Assembly: GCA_029378245.1 (NCBI GenBank)
Contig: JARKIF010000010.1
Coordinates: 1,116,001-1,180,000 of the forward strand
Direction of reading: 5' to 3'
DNA length: 64,000 nucleotides
Source of the DNA: Roridomyces roridus
Taxonomy: Eukaryota > Basidiomycota > Agaricomycetes > Agaricales > Mycenaceae
In this document: positions 33,030 through 43,740 of the stretch, one piece after another
How positions within the stretch are numbered: position 1 is the stretch's first letter
Layout: each line of letters begins with the position of its first letter
Made by a program: the position numbers and the translations under genes
The notes under the pieces: generated by a model
Seen by the model: the letters and a program-made list of their open reading frames with translations, nothing else
Told to the model about the DNA's origin: nothing
Database searches by the model: none

Positions 33030-33524
33030 TCTTCTAGCTTTGTTCTGTCCCAATTTAAGGAAGCAAGCCGGGGTGGAGGGAATGCAGCAGTATTTTAGGT
33101 GTGCGCCGGCGGGCCTCTATGAGCCACAGAGGACTACATGATCCCACGGAGCTGGCGGCACGTGGGTATCCATAGCGCCGTGCCAAGGACACATGGCGCT
33201 ACGCGCAGTCACATGTCACCCGCGCATGGCTACAGATGCCTACGTCAAGGGGTACTTTACAATCCGGCTACAGCTGCTACATGGCATCTGTATTGCTCTG
33301 TGGTAGTGCCACTTATTGCTGATGTTTTGCTGCACGATAGCAATTATTATTTGATTGTTTTCTTTCATACACCGCTTGCTCTGTAGATTCAAACAACCAG
33401 TCATAGATTCGAACAAAGATATTAGAGAGAAGGTGCTACACTACGGGTATGGATTGGGGGAAGTGTAATAAAAAGCAGTCCTTCTCGGCCTCGTTCATCA
33501 CCTCACATCCTCCCGGCCTCCCAC
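33030..33524. other. spacer, nothing recognised
   Basis: No coding motif or repeat structure seen between the hAT-like element region and the BTB gene. Confidence 0.4.
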
Positions 33525-34585
33525 CTAATCGTCCACCCTCACTGCGATCCCATAGAAGGAATTGAAACGTTGGATTCCTTTAACTGCCGCGTCGATGATG
33601 GCTTCTTCTCCAAAGCAATTCTGCTCCCACTTTGCCACCATATCGGCATAACATTTCGGTGTCATGCCTGGGAACGGACCGTGGTTCCTCAGATACGCCC
33701 CTATTTCTTTAAGCGGCAGCGGTGATTTGGGATGAAGGACCTTTCGGCCCACAGTGCGGAACCAGAAGTCGGGGAGAATACGAATGCACTCGGTGTGGTT
33801 GCTACAGTCTCCAAAGTCCATGTCCTCGGTGATGGGGAGCCTCGGAGCTGCATACGCAATGACATTGCGCTCGTGTTGAATAGCCAGGTAGGCTTGGTAG
33901 AGGATGTTGATGGTCATCCCACCGAGGGTACAGGCATCATCGTTGGTGAGTTGGGGAACAGTGGTTCTGTCCTCGCTGCCAGTCACATCGTCTAGGACAC
34001 GAGATATTGGAACAGGGCATAGCAGGCGGCGAACGACGGGATCGACCCAATCCGGGACATGGAAACAGCGGGCGTAGTGAAGAACGGTTGCAGACTTGAG
34101 GGGCAGTCCCTCTAGGCCTTCTCTGGCCACCTTTCTCGTCTCCTCCATGTCCCAGAGGTGACCTAGACGGAACAGGTTGGCAAAACGTCGCTGCTGACGC
34201 TTGGCATCAAGAACTTCTGGGGCAGCCACAAGCTTTCTGAAAGAGAGATAAGGCTAAGACCGTTAACTGTGCAAAAGAAAGCATGCTTACGATTCGAAAA
34301 AATAGTCAAGGAAATCTTCCAGCTCCTCTGCCGTTATACCTGGGATTACCATGGGGTTCTCCTCGGTCCCTTCATCCGTGCCAGAAGCAGCGCAAAGATT
34401 TCTTTCATGACGGGAGACATGAGGGTGAAGATTCCAGCGGGGAATTTGTACGTGGTCTTGCCGGCCTGCGGTGGTGCCAGTCAGTACAGCAGCTTGCGGA
34501 TTGAAAAAAAAACACCCACTGCATAGACAAAAGTCCGGGACTCGTCCTCCCAGTAGACAGGGTGACGACTGTACTCCACTTTCAT
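33525..34585 (-). pseudogene. BTB/POZ-type protein gene with a probable 1-base deletion
   Basis: Reading from the ATG at 34585 (MKVEYSRHPVYWEDES), a GTGGGT...CGCAG intron leads into AGKTTYKFPAGIFTLMSPVMKEIF. The following ENPMVIPGITAEELEDFLDYFFES is in a different frame; one missing base near 34388 explains the change. A second intron (GTAAGC...TTTCAG) joins KLVAAPEVLDAKRQQRRFANLFRLGHLWDMEE, which runs to a stop at 33525. The order fits mushroom BTB proteins of about 330 residues: a short BTB fold, then a helical tail. BTB domains mediate protein-protein contacts, often with cullin-3 ligases. If the missing base is an assembly error the gene is intact. Confidence 0.6.
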
Positions 34586-34680
34586 TATAACGAGCGTAGT
34601 GGTTCGAGTCAACAAGTTGTGATGGTGATTCGCGAACAAAGGGCCGAAACAAGGCATCTCAACCCAGTCCACTCACAGGA

Positions 34681-36791
34681 ATGCAGTTTCCCGATCTTCC
34701 TACTCGTGCTGGGGGTCTTCCTTGGTCCGCCAATGTCAACAATGCTTACCAGATAATATCGACAACATTCAACCGAGCGCAGCGCATCCACGGCCAAGAG
34801 GCTGAATCGAGCCGTCTCCGCTTTCACTCCAATGCTTTAATGGAGAACGTCATACCCTTGCTCGTGGTCATGGAAAGCGAAGCTCAAGAGGAGTCCATAC
34901 CGGTACCGTGGCTTCATTCCTGTGCAACAGTGACAACCGAGCTAGCTATGGAGCTCTTGAAAGCCAGCGAGGGTGCATTGAATCAGTACGCTTTTCTTCA
35001 AGTTACCATTAGATGCTCACCAGGCCCTTCTCCAGAGAGGAATCGAATGTTGTTTATTTCGATGCTGTTACCACTGTCAAGACTGGAAAGAGAGGCCGCC
35101 CCAAAAAGAAAGTCGATGTGGGACTCCTCCATGACGCCATGTCTACCAACCGTCGCATCTCCATCTCTACATTGGCAAGGGCCTTGGGAATAGACCGACA
35201 CGTTTTGTCCCGGAAACTAAAAGCCGGAATCTCAACAGACTTCTCGGCGCTACGTCGGGAAGATCTTGACACTCTTGTAAAGGGCTTCCTCACCGTCAAG
35301 CCTGGCTCAGGCTTCCGCTATCTGATGGGCTTCCTGTCACGGCATGGTCTCCGCGTTCAAAAACGTCGAGTTTTGGCCTCCATGAGGCGTGTTGATGGCC
35401 TCGGTCGGGTTCTGCGTCAGAGCAAGACTATCAAGAGACGGACATATAAGGTGTCTCGTCCCCACGCCCTTTGGCATATTGACGGGCACCACAAGCTGAT
35501 CCTGTGGGGGATCGTCATCCATGGTACTGTACTATTTCAACCGTAAGTTCAGTCACACGTCACAGCCAACCTTTTTTGATGTGTGCAAAAATCGCCATAA
35601 TTCAAAAGAAAATTTTTCGGCCTTCTCGGTCGAAAAATTACATAATTTTGATGAACTTACGGTTGAAATAGTACAGTATAGTGGATGGATATTCACGGGC
35701 GGTGAGGTTCTGTCTCTCTTTGAAAAAGGCGTACTCACCCTTTTTAGGTTACCGGGCTGCGAGCTAGCACCAATAATAAAGCGTCCACCGTCCTGGACTT
35801 GTTTCTTGATGCAGTGGCTGAATATGGCCTTCCATCACGCATGCGAGGAGATCGTGGTGCCGAGAACAGGTTGACAGCCATTTATATGATAATGAAACGT
35901 GGATTGAATCGCGCATCCTTCATTTGGGGCTCGTCAGTAATTCAACTAATGATTTTGACGGATACTCAGCCCCTTCTAGATCCACACGTAACACACGGAT
36001 AGAGCGTCTCTGGGTGGAGGTTGGGTCCCAGTTTGCTAGACGTTGGCGGGCTTTTTTTTATAGGCTTGAGGCCATACACAACCTAGATCGAAGCAACCAC
36101 ACCCACCTGTGGCTTCTACATCGCCTCTTCCTCCCCATGATCAATGCCGACTGCGCAGACTTTCAGGCGGAATGGAACTCCCACCCTATTTCTCGAGCTG
36201 GACATGACCAGAGCCCTGCTGTACGCTTGTTTTTCAGCATTATCCTAGAGATGTGGACTAACCCATGCACACAAGGACATGCTTTTGCTGGGGCAGCTTA
36301 CGAACGGCATCTATGTGGATGACTGTGTCGGGGTAGATGTCGAGTCCATTCGGGAGCATTACGGTATACACGGTCCAGCAAGACGGAGAGCGCCGGGTCA
36401 AGCAGGGGCAGGTCACCTTTTGGACGAGGATGACGAAAGTGTTGGACACATCGAGGCAGCGACAGATCACCACTTTCACGAGGAGCCGGCATCGGTCCCG
36501 AAATACAAGAACCCTTTTTCGGACGAGGACCTCCCCATTTTTGATGCGGCTTTGGCAGAAGCCAATCGTCAACAAATCCTCCCTCCGGGATATGGCATTC
36601 GTCAAGAAGAGTGGGAGGAGGGGTCTTATTCTGCCTCCGAGTTTTTGACTTGTGGTCGAAAGGGCGGTAAGCGGCTGGAGGTTGCTTTACCGAACACGAT
36701 TTGGCTTCCCAGGGCGCAGCTGTGGGTAAGGGGGCTTGCAGTGATGGAGGAGCTTATACACGGTGCTGAACAGAGTTCGGACATGGAGTAA
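34681..36791 (+). pseudogene. integrase-like DDE protein (RNase H fold), interrupted by a MITE
   Basis: An N-terminal helical region (34681-34990) is followed by a DNA-binding-like part (GKRGRPKKKVDVGLL, ISTLARALGIDRHVLSRKLK). The catalytic core then shows D in WHIDGHHKLILWGIVIHG, D in RMRGDRGAEN and E in NTRIERLWVEVG. Introns are visible after GYSRA (GTGAGG), after IWGSS (GTCAGT) and after DQSPA (GTACGC). The end reads LGQLTNGIYVDDCVGVDV to a stop at 36789-36791. A 150-base MITE sits between IHG and the next residues. One further frame change lies near 35010. The family is widespread in mushroom genomes and resembles retroviral-type integrases, but I cannot name the transposon it belongs to. 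Confidence 0.7.
35527..35676. mobile_element. 150-base MITE with TA target duplication
   Basis: Perfect inverted ends CTGTACTATTTCAACCGTAA at the left and its complement at the right (about 25 bases), each flanked by TA (35525-35526 and 35677-35678). This is the Tc1/mariner pattern. Removing the element and one TA restores the integrase reading frame (IHG followed by IVDGYSR), so the insertion event is directly readable. Confidence 0.92.
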
Positions 36792-36973
36792 AGGTTATTG
36801 TATAGACTTGGATGTTACATAGCAAGAAAGACGTTGGGGTGCCCACTCACTGGCAAAGGTGTATATGCAGACCAATCAGGCGTCAGAGCGTAGAGATATA
36901 TTTAAAGAACAGACAAACAACGTACATTTTTTTATTTCTTTCAACTCTCGTCACATAATCCCTCTGCGCAGCT

Positions 36974-38614
36974 ATGGAGGACCGTCCGTGCGTAGCGCAG
37001 TTCTCAGATGGGGAGGAGTGTGGCTGCGCCAGACTGCGCCTCGCGGACAATGCTAAAAGATCGCTTTGCAAAACTTGTGGACACCGTGCAGGACAACACC
37101 CCGAGCTAAACGTCCCCGAGGAGACCGTCAGCTCCATAGTTGAGCAGGTAAAATCAAAATACAACGAAAAGCAGGGGCTGGCTCTTGCAGAAAGGGAGTC
37201 CAGGTCGGGAATGCGTACAAAGGCTCCATCAACGCAACCGTCTAAGAGGGTATGGGCTCAATCTTCACGGAAAGCCATGTTTTGCTCACCCCACTGCTCC
37301 CCAAGGTCACCCTCACTCTGCCAGCTTTCTCCAAAGGCTCCGCTGTCAAGACATCATCGGTCACCAAAGGCGCCCGAGAGCCCCCAACGGCCGAGCTTTT
37401 TCGGTTCGATGGCATCGTTATCCTGTCGGAGGGGCTGGGAGAGGACGAGGTCAGTATTTACACCATATAAACTCGGCTCGGATACTTACACCTATTTCAG
37501 GAAAGGTGGTTGGTGCCTGCGGCCAAGGCAATTCCAACCCAAGCGGACGTTGCAGCCTTTGTCAACGAGGGGTTGGCTTTCACCACCAACAACGCAGTAA
37601 CGATCGCAAGCAACGCCACTCACCAGGACGTCGTGGACCTTTTCTCGCAGCACCTACCCAAGCCAATGGCTTACTTCGACTCCCTTGGGGAAACGTCCTT
37701 TTCTTCCGGAGACGGGGAGAAGGTGAATGCACCAATGTGGGTGCTTCTAGCACGGAGGAAACAGGCCTTCCAGGTTGTTCCGGTGGTGCAGCCACAGGCG
37801 TTGGACCTGTCCAAGAGCAGAGTCGTGATAGGCACCGGTGCGGCTGTATCCAGGTATATCGTGATATGTGAGGGCTTTTCGAATTGTTTCAAGCAAGTAA
37901 AGCAAACTCACCTCTCCATACAGCGTCCAGGGAGCCGATTCCTGAGGAGATCAAAAAGGAATGGGTGAAGCCGCAGACGTATGCGTTCATGAAGTTGCCG
38001 GTGCCTGAGGTTGGTGACTCGGATTCGGATTCGGAGGATGATGAAGAGCGCCGAGCGCGCGAGAAGAAGGAGAAGAAGGCAAAGAGAAAGGCGCTTCGGA
38101 AGCTAGAGGCGGAGGCAGAGGGCGCGCCGGTGGTCAAGAAGGCGAAGAAGAAGCATGGTGGGTTTCTTGCCGAAACGGATCCGGATCGTGATGGCTTATG
38201 ATTATGCTGATCTTCTACTTAGTTGTCTCCGATGAAGCCGCCATGTTCGAGGCAGTTGAGGGGTTCGATGAGGCGCCTCAAGGTACATCTTTTTATGACC
38301 TTCTTTCTTTGACTCACTGCTTTCAAGACGACAAACGTCGACACCGCCGTTCCTCTAGTAGATCTGTCACTAGCAACACCAGCACAGGTCTCGATTCTGC
38401 TGCAGAATCCTCCTTCTCAAACAACGCTGTGGCAGGGCCTTCGAAATTTACAGGGTCTTTGCAAGACGAAATAGACCTGACAAAGTCGCCTTCCCCAGAG
38501 GCGCCATCCACCCCTGATCAGCCAACGGTCGCATGGAGTCCTTGGTACTCTGACCCCCCTGTTGAACACGAATATCTCACAGGGCCTGTTTTGGGAAACT
38601 ATACCTTCTTTTGA
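36974..38614 (+). pseudogene. cysteine-cluster protein of unknown function, decayed
   Basis: The N-terminus from the ATG at 36974 carries a cysteine cluster, CVAQFSDGEECGCARL then SLCKTCGHRAGQH, likely zinc-binding. Coding then shifts by one base near 37208 and meets an in-frame TAA near 37242. It continues through SIFTESHVLLTPLLPKV, and over introns (GTCAGT...TTTCAG at 37450-37500; GTATAT...GTCCAG near 37855-37931) into a Lys/Glu-rich C-terminus (REKKEKKAKRKALRK). The end, ...PVLGNYTFF, is at 38614. I do not recognise the family. It lies head-to-tail after the integrase-like gene and converges with the dioxygenase gene. The frame break and stop suggest a recent pseudogene. Confidence 0.5.
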
Positions 38615-38628
38615 GCTAAAGAGTATCA

Positions 38629-38712
38629 TCTTACCAGACGCTCGTTCAATCTCACATTTCCTTCCCTCATCCTACCAGACGCTCGTTCAATCTCCCATTT
38701 CCTTCCCTTGCC
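38629..38712 (+). repeat. tandem duplication of a ~41-base unit
   Basis: Two adjacent copies of TACCAGACGCTCGTTCAATC plus CATTTCCTTCCCTC, differing at one or two positions. Confidence 0.85.
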
Positions 38713-38989
38713 TCTCATTCACGTACTGTTTCACGTTCCTTATATATACCTACACCTCATATTCCAGAGGGCTTGAAGCCTCACTCCCTACAACGTTCCT
38801 TAGACCCTCAGCCTATACCACTCTCTCTACTTAGCAGAATTTATCGGGCTTTACGGCCTGAAGACTAGATCTCTTATTTACACACTCCCTAGATAACCCT
38901 CTCGTCTCGTACCAGAGCTACATGCTCTCTATACCGGAACTTATCAAATTTGCTTGCCATTAAACGAAGTAGTATTGAGACGAAACAGG

Positions 38990-41209
38990 TTACACAAAAG
39001 GCTGGAAAGAGACATGCTGTTCAAAGGCTATCTGCGCAGACCGACCGTAGTCTGTGGTTTTCAATTCAATGGGTGTCAAATTGAGAGCGTCATACCCCAT
39101 CTCAGGATAATGGCGCATTGTCCCTTGGTTGAAGAAGACCATGCTTCCTCGCCCACACTCTCCATTCTCCACCAAAGGGACCGAGTTTTCTTTCGTAGGC
39201 CAGAGAACATCACCCGCCGTTGTAACGAACTCAATATCTACAAAGAGTGAGAAAGATATCAATCAAAGTAATAAGCTCTTACTGTTCACATCCACATTGA
39301 AGTGGTAGAGCAAGGATGAAGGGTAGAGAGCGAGAACCCAAGGAGGCATTTGGATTGCAACCCCCGCCTCCCAGAGGACCAGCCAAGTCCTGACCTCATC
39401 TTGAAATTGGGCTGGAGGGTGTGAGAAGAAGCGCTTCAGAAGTCAAACAAAGACCCACCTCCTCTCGCCGTCACGTAGACAAGCACACCACAGACACCAA
39501 TCTGGTTGCGCCAGTCAGCATGAGGACCACAGTGAACGCGGTCCTGCCCAAGGAACCATGCGTTGATACAAAAGTTCCAGAAGAGGCCAAAATGCGGTTT
39601 GATCTTGTAACGGTGCTCATGCTTTTTTGCGTCTTCTCGGAAGCGATGGGCGACTCCAGGAAAGGCAAGCTCCACCATCTTGGACACCCAATTGCTGGCA
39701 ACAGAGTCAGCCTTTACATCGTCAAGTAAAAAAGAAGGACTCACATGATGCGCTGCACGATGGGCAGGGCGAGAAATGCATCAACGCGGTCTTGGTGTTT
39801 TACGTGCCATTCCGACAGCGTCGGGTACTGGGATACAATGAGCACAAAAGAAATTGCAAAAGGTATAGCATGACTACCCGGACACACTGGCGATGCCAAC
39901 CTATGATCAAAGCGAAATGGTTACCACGGGGTTTCCCTTTGAAGGACGCCTCCAGCCTCTTGCTTCCCAGATCCTCCCCTAAGAGCACCTTACACGCCTC
40001 CTCCACCTCCGCCTTCAACTTCATCAGCCAAGTCGCTCTGTATGAGCGAAACATGAACACCGCGCCGTCACGGTCCACAAAGAATGTGCTTTGTTCTTTG
40101 TTTAGGCTGAGGTGTCTGTTCAGAATACGAAGATATGACCCAGAAGAGAGGGCTCACTCATCAGGGTGCTTGATGTACGGGACAGGGAACAGACGGGAGA
40201 CGGCCGCCTTGAGAAGCTCGGGGTTTTTCCAGATCTTTTTAAGATCTTTGCTTGCCTCCATGGGAGGAAGGCCGCCCTGCCACCCGCTGCTACTGACGGT
40301 GGCGTCTGTGAGGATGGAAAAATCCGATGCTTGCAAAACCTGGCCACGTCTGAAGGCCTTGGCTCGTTTGTTGCTCTTTGACCGAGCGCCCCGCGTCGTT
40401 TTGCATCCCTTTCCCTTGGGCGGGCGGCGTCGACGACATGGTTTCATGGCTTCCAGGGAAGAGGTGGAGGTCGCAAGGAAAGTGAAGGGGGCGTCCAGCA
40501 TAGAGGGTGCATTTTGGGGATAAGAGAACGGGAAGACGGTCTGTGAGGCAGCCGTACGGTTCGAAGGGACAACGGCCGGCGTTGGCTTCAGGACGGAGGC
40601 GTGGCTGGAAGTAAGGGACGTCGCTTGTTCACTGCGATCGCTAGGGCGGGGTAAGGGCTATATTCAAGAGAAAAAAACGGTAGAGACGAACCTCCACCCA
40701 CGGTCATTAACCAGGAGGCCTCGACTGGGTCCAAACCAATCGTGGTCATCTCGGCCCCGTTTCTTGGCAGGGGGCAGCAGCATCAGCTCCTCGCCTTTCC
40801 GTTTCTGGGAACGGGGACGTGCCGATCCGTCATCCATTGATAAAGAGGATATCGCAGGGTTGGGAACAAGTACAGGTAGGGACATCGAGGCAGCTGCGCC
40901 TCCTGAGACCTGAGGAGCAAGAGCGAGATGGAGGTGGCGGGAATGGAGGGCGTCCAGGTCTGCAGCGTGATCCTCCACCATTTCAGGTTCCGCCAGGGGC
41001 AGATACTCCCTCAAGAGCTCAGATATGCGACAGGAGGAACGGCACACGGAGCCCTGTACAGAAGTGTAAGGTTATGCTCCATCCTACTAATGAACGACGC
41101 TTACCGACAAGACTCGTTGTGGCGCCAAAGGGTCGTCCCCAACATCTTCCTCCTCCACCTCCTCCTCGTCTTCGCTGTCCTGACATGGACCAGATGTGTG
41201 GGTAGGCAT
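38990..41209 (-). CDS. putative 2OG-Fe(II) dioxygenase, TET/JBP-like
   Basis: A multi-exon frame reads without breaks from the ATG at 41209 (MPTHTSGPCQDSEDEEEVEE) to the stop at 38990. Introns of about 45-60 bases follow VLS, GWR, PYIKHPD, the WHRQ region, QRI, ARGA and VDVN. The N-terminal ~300 residues are low-complexity with a basic, nuclear-signal-like KRKG/KKRGRDD and PCRRRRPPKGKG. The C-terminal domain contains FGLFWNFCINAWF, HCGPHADWRNQIGVC with an H-x-D iron motif, LVLWEAGVAIQMPPWVLALYPSSL, a distal His in LLYHFNVD, and RGSMVFFNQGTMR where the 2-oxoglutarate-binding Arg could lie. Mushroom genomes have large TET/JBP families linked to transposons; these oxidise methylcytosine or thymine. 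Assignment here rests on motif layout only. The upstream ~560 bases are a repeat copied at 25.2 kb. Confidence 0.55.
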
Positions 41210-41364
41210 TGGTGTGGGTTAAGATGGCTGGCGTTTACAAGGGCGGTATAAAACGGTCGTCCCGTGTTGGATGTGGAGAAGACGATGCAGCAAGCTGGAG
41301 CCAGAGAAACAGAAAGCAGGGAAAAGACACGTCCGGCTGGCCTAGGACAGGGAACGCCTTCTTG

Positions 41365-41776
41365 CAGCGTTTGCGAACGCGGTGCACGACGGTTCGGTCC
41401 CGTGTCCGGCACCGTGGACGCGAAGGGCGGATGTGGTGTGTTGAGGAAAGGGCAAGAGGAAGAAGACGCGTCGATGTGCTGGCAGTGTGGCGTCGGCGTT
41501 CGAGGTCCGAAGGCGCGGAGGCTGTTGCCAAACAGGTGACAACGACCTCGAAGATGAGTGACGGCAAGGGCGGCGTCAAGGAGAACGGTGAGCGGCGCGG
41601 CGGTGTGAGGAGGCACTGGCGAGAAATATATTTTGTCGAGTCCACAAAAATAAAATCGCGAGAAGCTCCCGGAATAACTTTCTCTCTCCTCCCTTCAAAA
41701 ATCTTTTTGACCTCAATTTTTTTTTTCTGGTACTATTATATTCTACTGGATTAAAGCACCAGGTTGAACGCCATAC
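41365..41776 (-). repeat. promoter-region repeat of the dioxygenase gene, partner at 25.16-25.62 kb
   Basis: Inverted relative to the copy at 25158-25620, and lying 156 bases upstream of the dioxygenase ATG. An AT-rich stretch (TAGAATATAATAGTACC) near the outer end could hold a TATA-like element. A long frame across it (LLDAALAVTHLRG...) is partly conserved between copies, so a short upstream reading frame is possible. Confidence 0.65.
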
Positions 41777-41839
41777 TGTACATCCACCATCGAACGTGGT
41801 TGAAAGGTGGACTGTGTTCATCCAAGCCTGCGAGAGTAC

Positions 41840-42250
41840 ATCGTTGATACTTGAATCCCAAGGTAGGACTAACCTGGGTGACTGAGAATTCGAACCAAAC
41901 GAGATGATTTTCCATGGAGCGAGTATGAACCCTCGGGATTCGCCGGACGATTCATCGCAAAACCGAGCGTGATATTATTCGTCGACGCGTCGAGAGGCTT
42001 CGACCAGTCGAGCGGAATATATATTTCTGTATATCAAGGAATGAAACAGATGAAAAGTCTCAAGATTGACGCACCTCCGCACTTGAGCGAGGCCTGCCAT
42101 TGAATTCTTCCTGCAGAATCATTGGGATGCGCGCTGGGTGGTCTGGTTTTCCACGCGTTGTTGAATTGTAACATGGGGCGAAGATGCAGAGGCAGAAGCA
42201 AAGAAGCCGATGTAGGCAAGCGAAATAAAAATAAAAAACAGAGACATTGT
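41840..42250 (-). pseudogene. N-terminal fragment of an S33/TAP-like hydrolase gene
   Basis: Reading leftward: a signal-like MSLFF.. region near 42240, EIYIPLDWSKP-like and NNITLGFAMNRPANPEG words near 41990-41930, and the 8-base TCACCCAG flanked by AG and GT, as in the gene at 10.5-12.9 kb. Frames are broken and the catalytic part is absent. It lies directly downstream of the urate oxidase stop and resembles the fragment at 55.3-55.6 kb. Confidence 0.7.
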
Positions 42251-42365
42251 CTAAAAAGATGTGGAGGATTTATCGTCTTTCGGCAGCGATCACAACTTAG
42301 TAGGGTTGGAGGTACAAAATGCAATGGGATCCACAAAGACGATTCGAATTTTCCGCTTCGTGACT

Positions 42366-43626
42366 CTATTTCCTTGTAACCGTAGCAGAGATGAGCCCGC
42401 TCGGAGCTGCGACGGGCATAAACACCTCGGCCTGCGCTCTGCACATTCCCCACGATAAGTACGAGCTGCAGGGAAACATCAAACACGCACGGTACAATGT
42501 TCTCGACACCGAGATAACTCATATCGACGGGGATGTAGTGTTTGTTCGGCAACGCGTATGAGACACTGTTGACGCCCGGATTCTGAGCCACGATGGTGCT
42601 CGCCATACGGTAGAGCGTAGCTTGAACGCTGGCGCTGTTGTCCGAGGCAAAGATATCGAGAGTCACTTTCCTTGCCTTGGAAGGGACGGTGGTATCCCAT
42701 ACACTCCCTGCCGGAATATCCGTCTATCTGGATTGAGAAGGATGCTGTAATCGAATAAGGGACGTACGGGGGCCAATAATTCCTCCAGGTTAGTGTCACT
42801 TGGCTTCTGGACCTTGATCGGGGCAAAGGTGTACGAGAGGTCGATAGAAGTGGAAAGGATACGGTCGTCCACTTCTTTGAGGGTGGTGTATTTATCGCGC
42901 ACAAAGTTGTTAAAGGCAGATTCCGTGGTCTTGAGGACTGCGATTGTTCAGACAGAAAAGGACTGGGATAGACGGCGGCATACCGAGGAGGTCCGATATC
43001 CCGGATGTCACGGTGGCGACAATGCTATCTTTGCCCTGCGACGCGTCGACCTGCCCGACGGTAAGATCAATGGGCAAGAAAGTGGACTTGCAGGCATACG
43101 CACTTCGGCCTTGACAATGCGCTTATCGTCGCCGTCGCGGAAGAAGGCATGTGGATGCTCTTCGGGACCCTGTTCTCCGGTGACGGGAATACGGGACCAT
43201 CGCAGCTGCTCGACAGTCACAAAAGCTTTGTGGATGTGCGCATACTTTGAGACGACGTGTGTGCCCAGATGGAGTGCGAATCGTTCAGGATTCAGGACGT
43301 GGGGGGAGATTTTGGCGACGTCTAGCGCGGAGTTTTAGTGGTGGGCGAGGACTCGGCCGGCTCCCACTCACAGTAAGTGATGTTTTTCACTAGAGGAAGG
43401 ATTAAAGCAACATTCTGCTGGTTTAGAACAACGACGCACTGGAATCGGTAGCAACGATGACGGAGTTGTCGGCCTCGGTATAGCTGGTGGCAATGTCCCC
43501 CTCAAGCAGCAGCTGGACGTTGTATTCGACGATGTGGTGCCATTTTCCCTCCCTGACGATACGGAATACGCGCACTTTGTCCTTGCCGTAGCGTGCATGG
43601 CTGAGGAATGAGAGCTCGTCCGACAT
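42366..43626 (-). CDS. urate oxidase (uricase)
   Basis: The frame starts at the ATG at 43626 (MSDELSFLSHARYGKDKVRV) and is joined by introns near 43440, 43380, 43115, 42945, 42740 and 42520-42435. Uricase features in order: YTEADNSVIVATDS (catalytic Thr-Asp region), KISPHVLNPERFALHLGTH, YAHIHKAFVTVEQLRW, HPHAFFRDGDDKRIVKAEV, GISDLLVLKTTESAFNNFVRDKYTTL, VWDTTVPSKARKVTLDIFASDNSASVQATLY and LPNKHYIPVDMSYLGVENI. The last exon gives AEVFMPVAAPSGLISATVTRK and the stop TAG at 42368-42366. It oxidises urate to 5-hydroxyisourate in purine breakdown, normally in peroxisomes. The C-terminus lacks an SKL-type peroxisome signal. Length is about 300 residues, normal for the family. Confidence 0.93.
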
Positions 43627-43740
43627 GGTGGTGAGGAAGATAAGAATAAGGGTGAAATGATTGCGGATCAGTCGGATATATCACCGCCCGAAGCGGTCTA
43701 GACCACACGATGTGGGCCACGTCTTGTCCAGAACGTTGAC

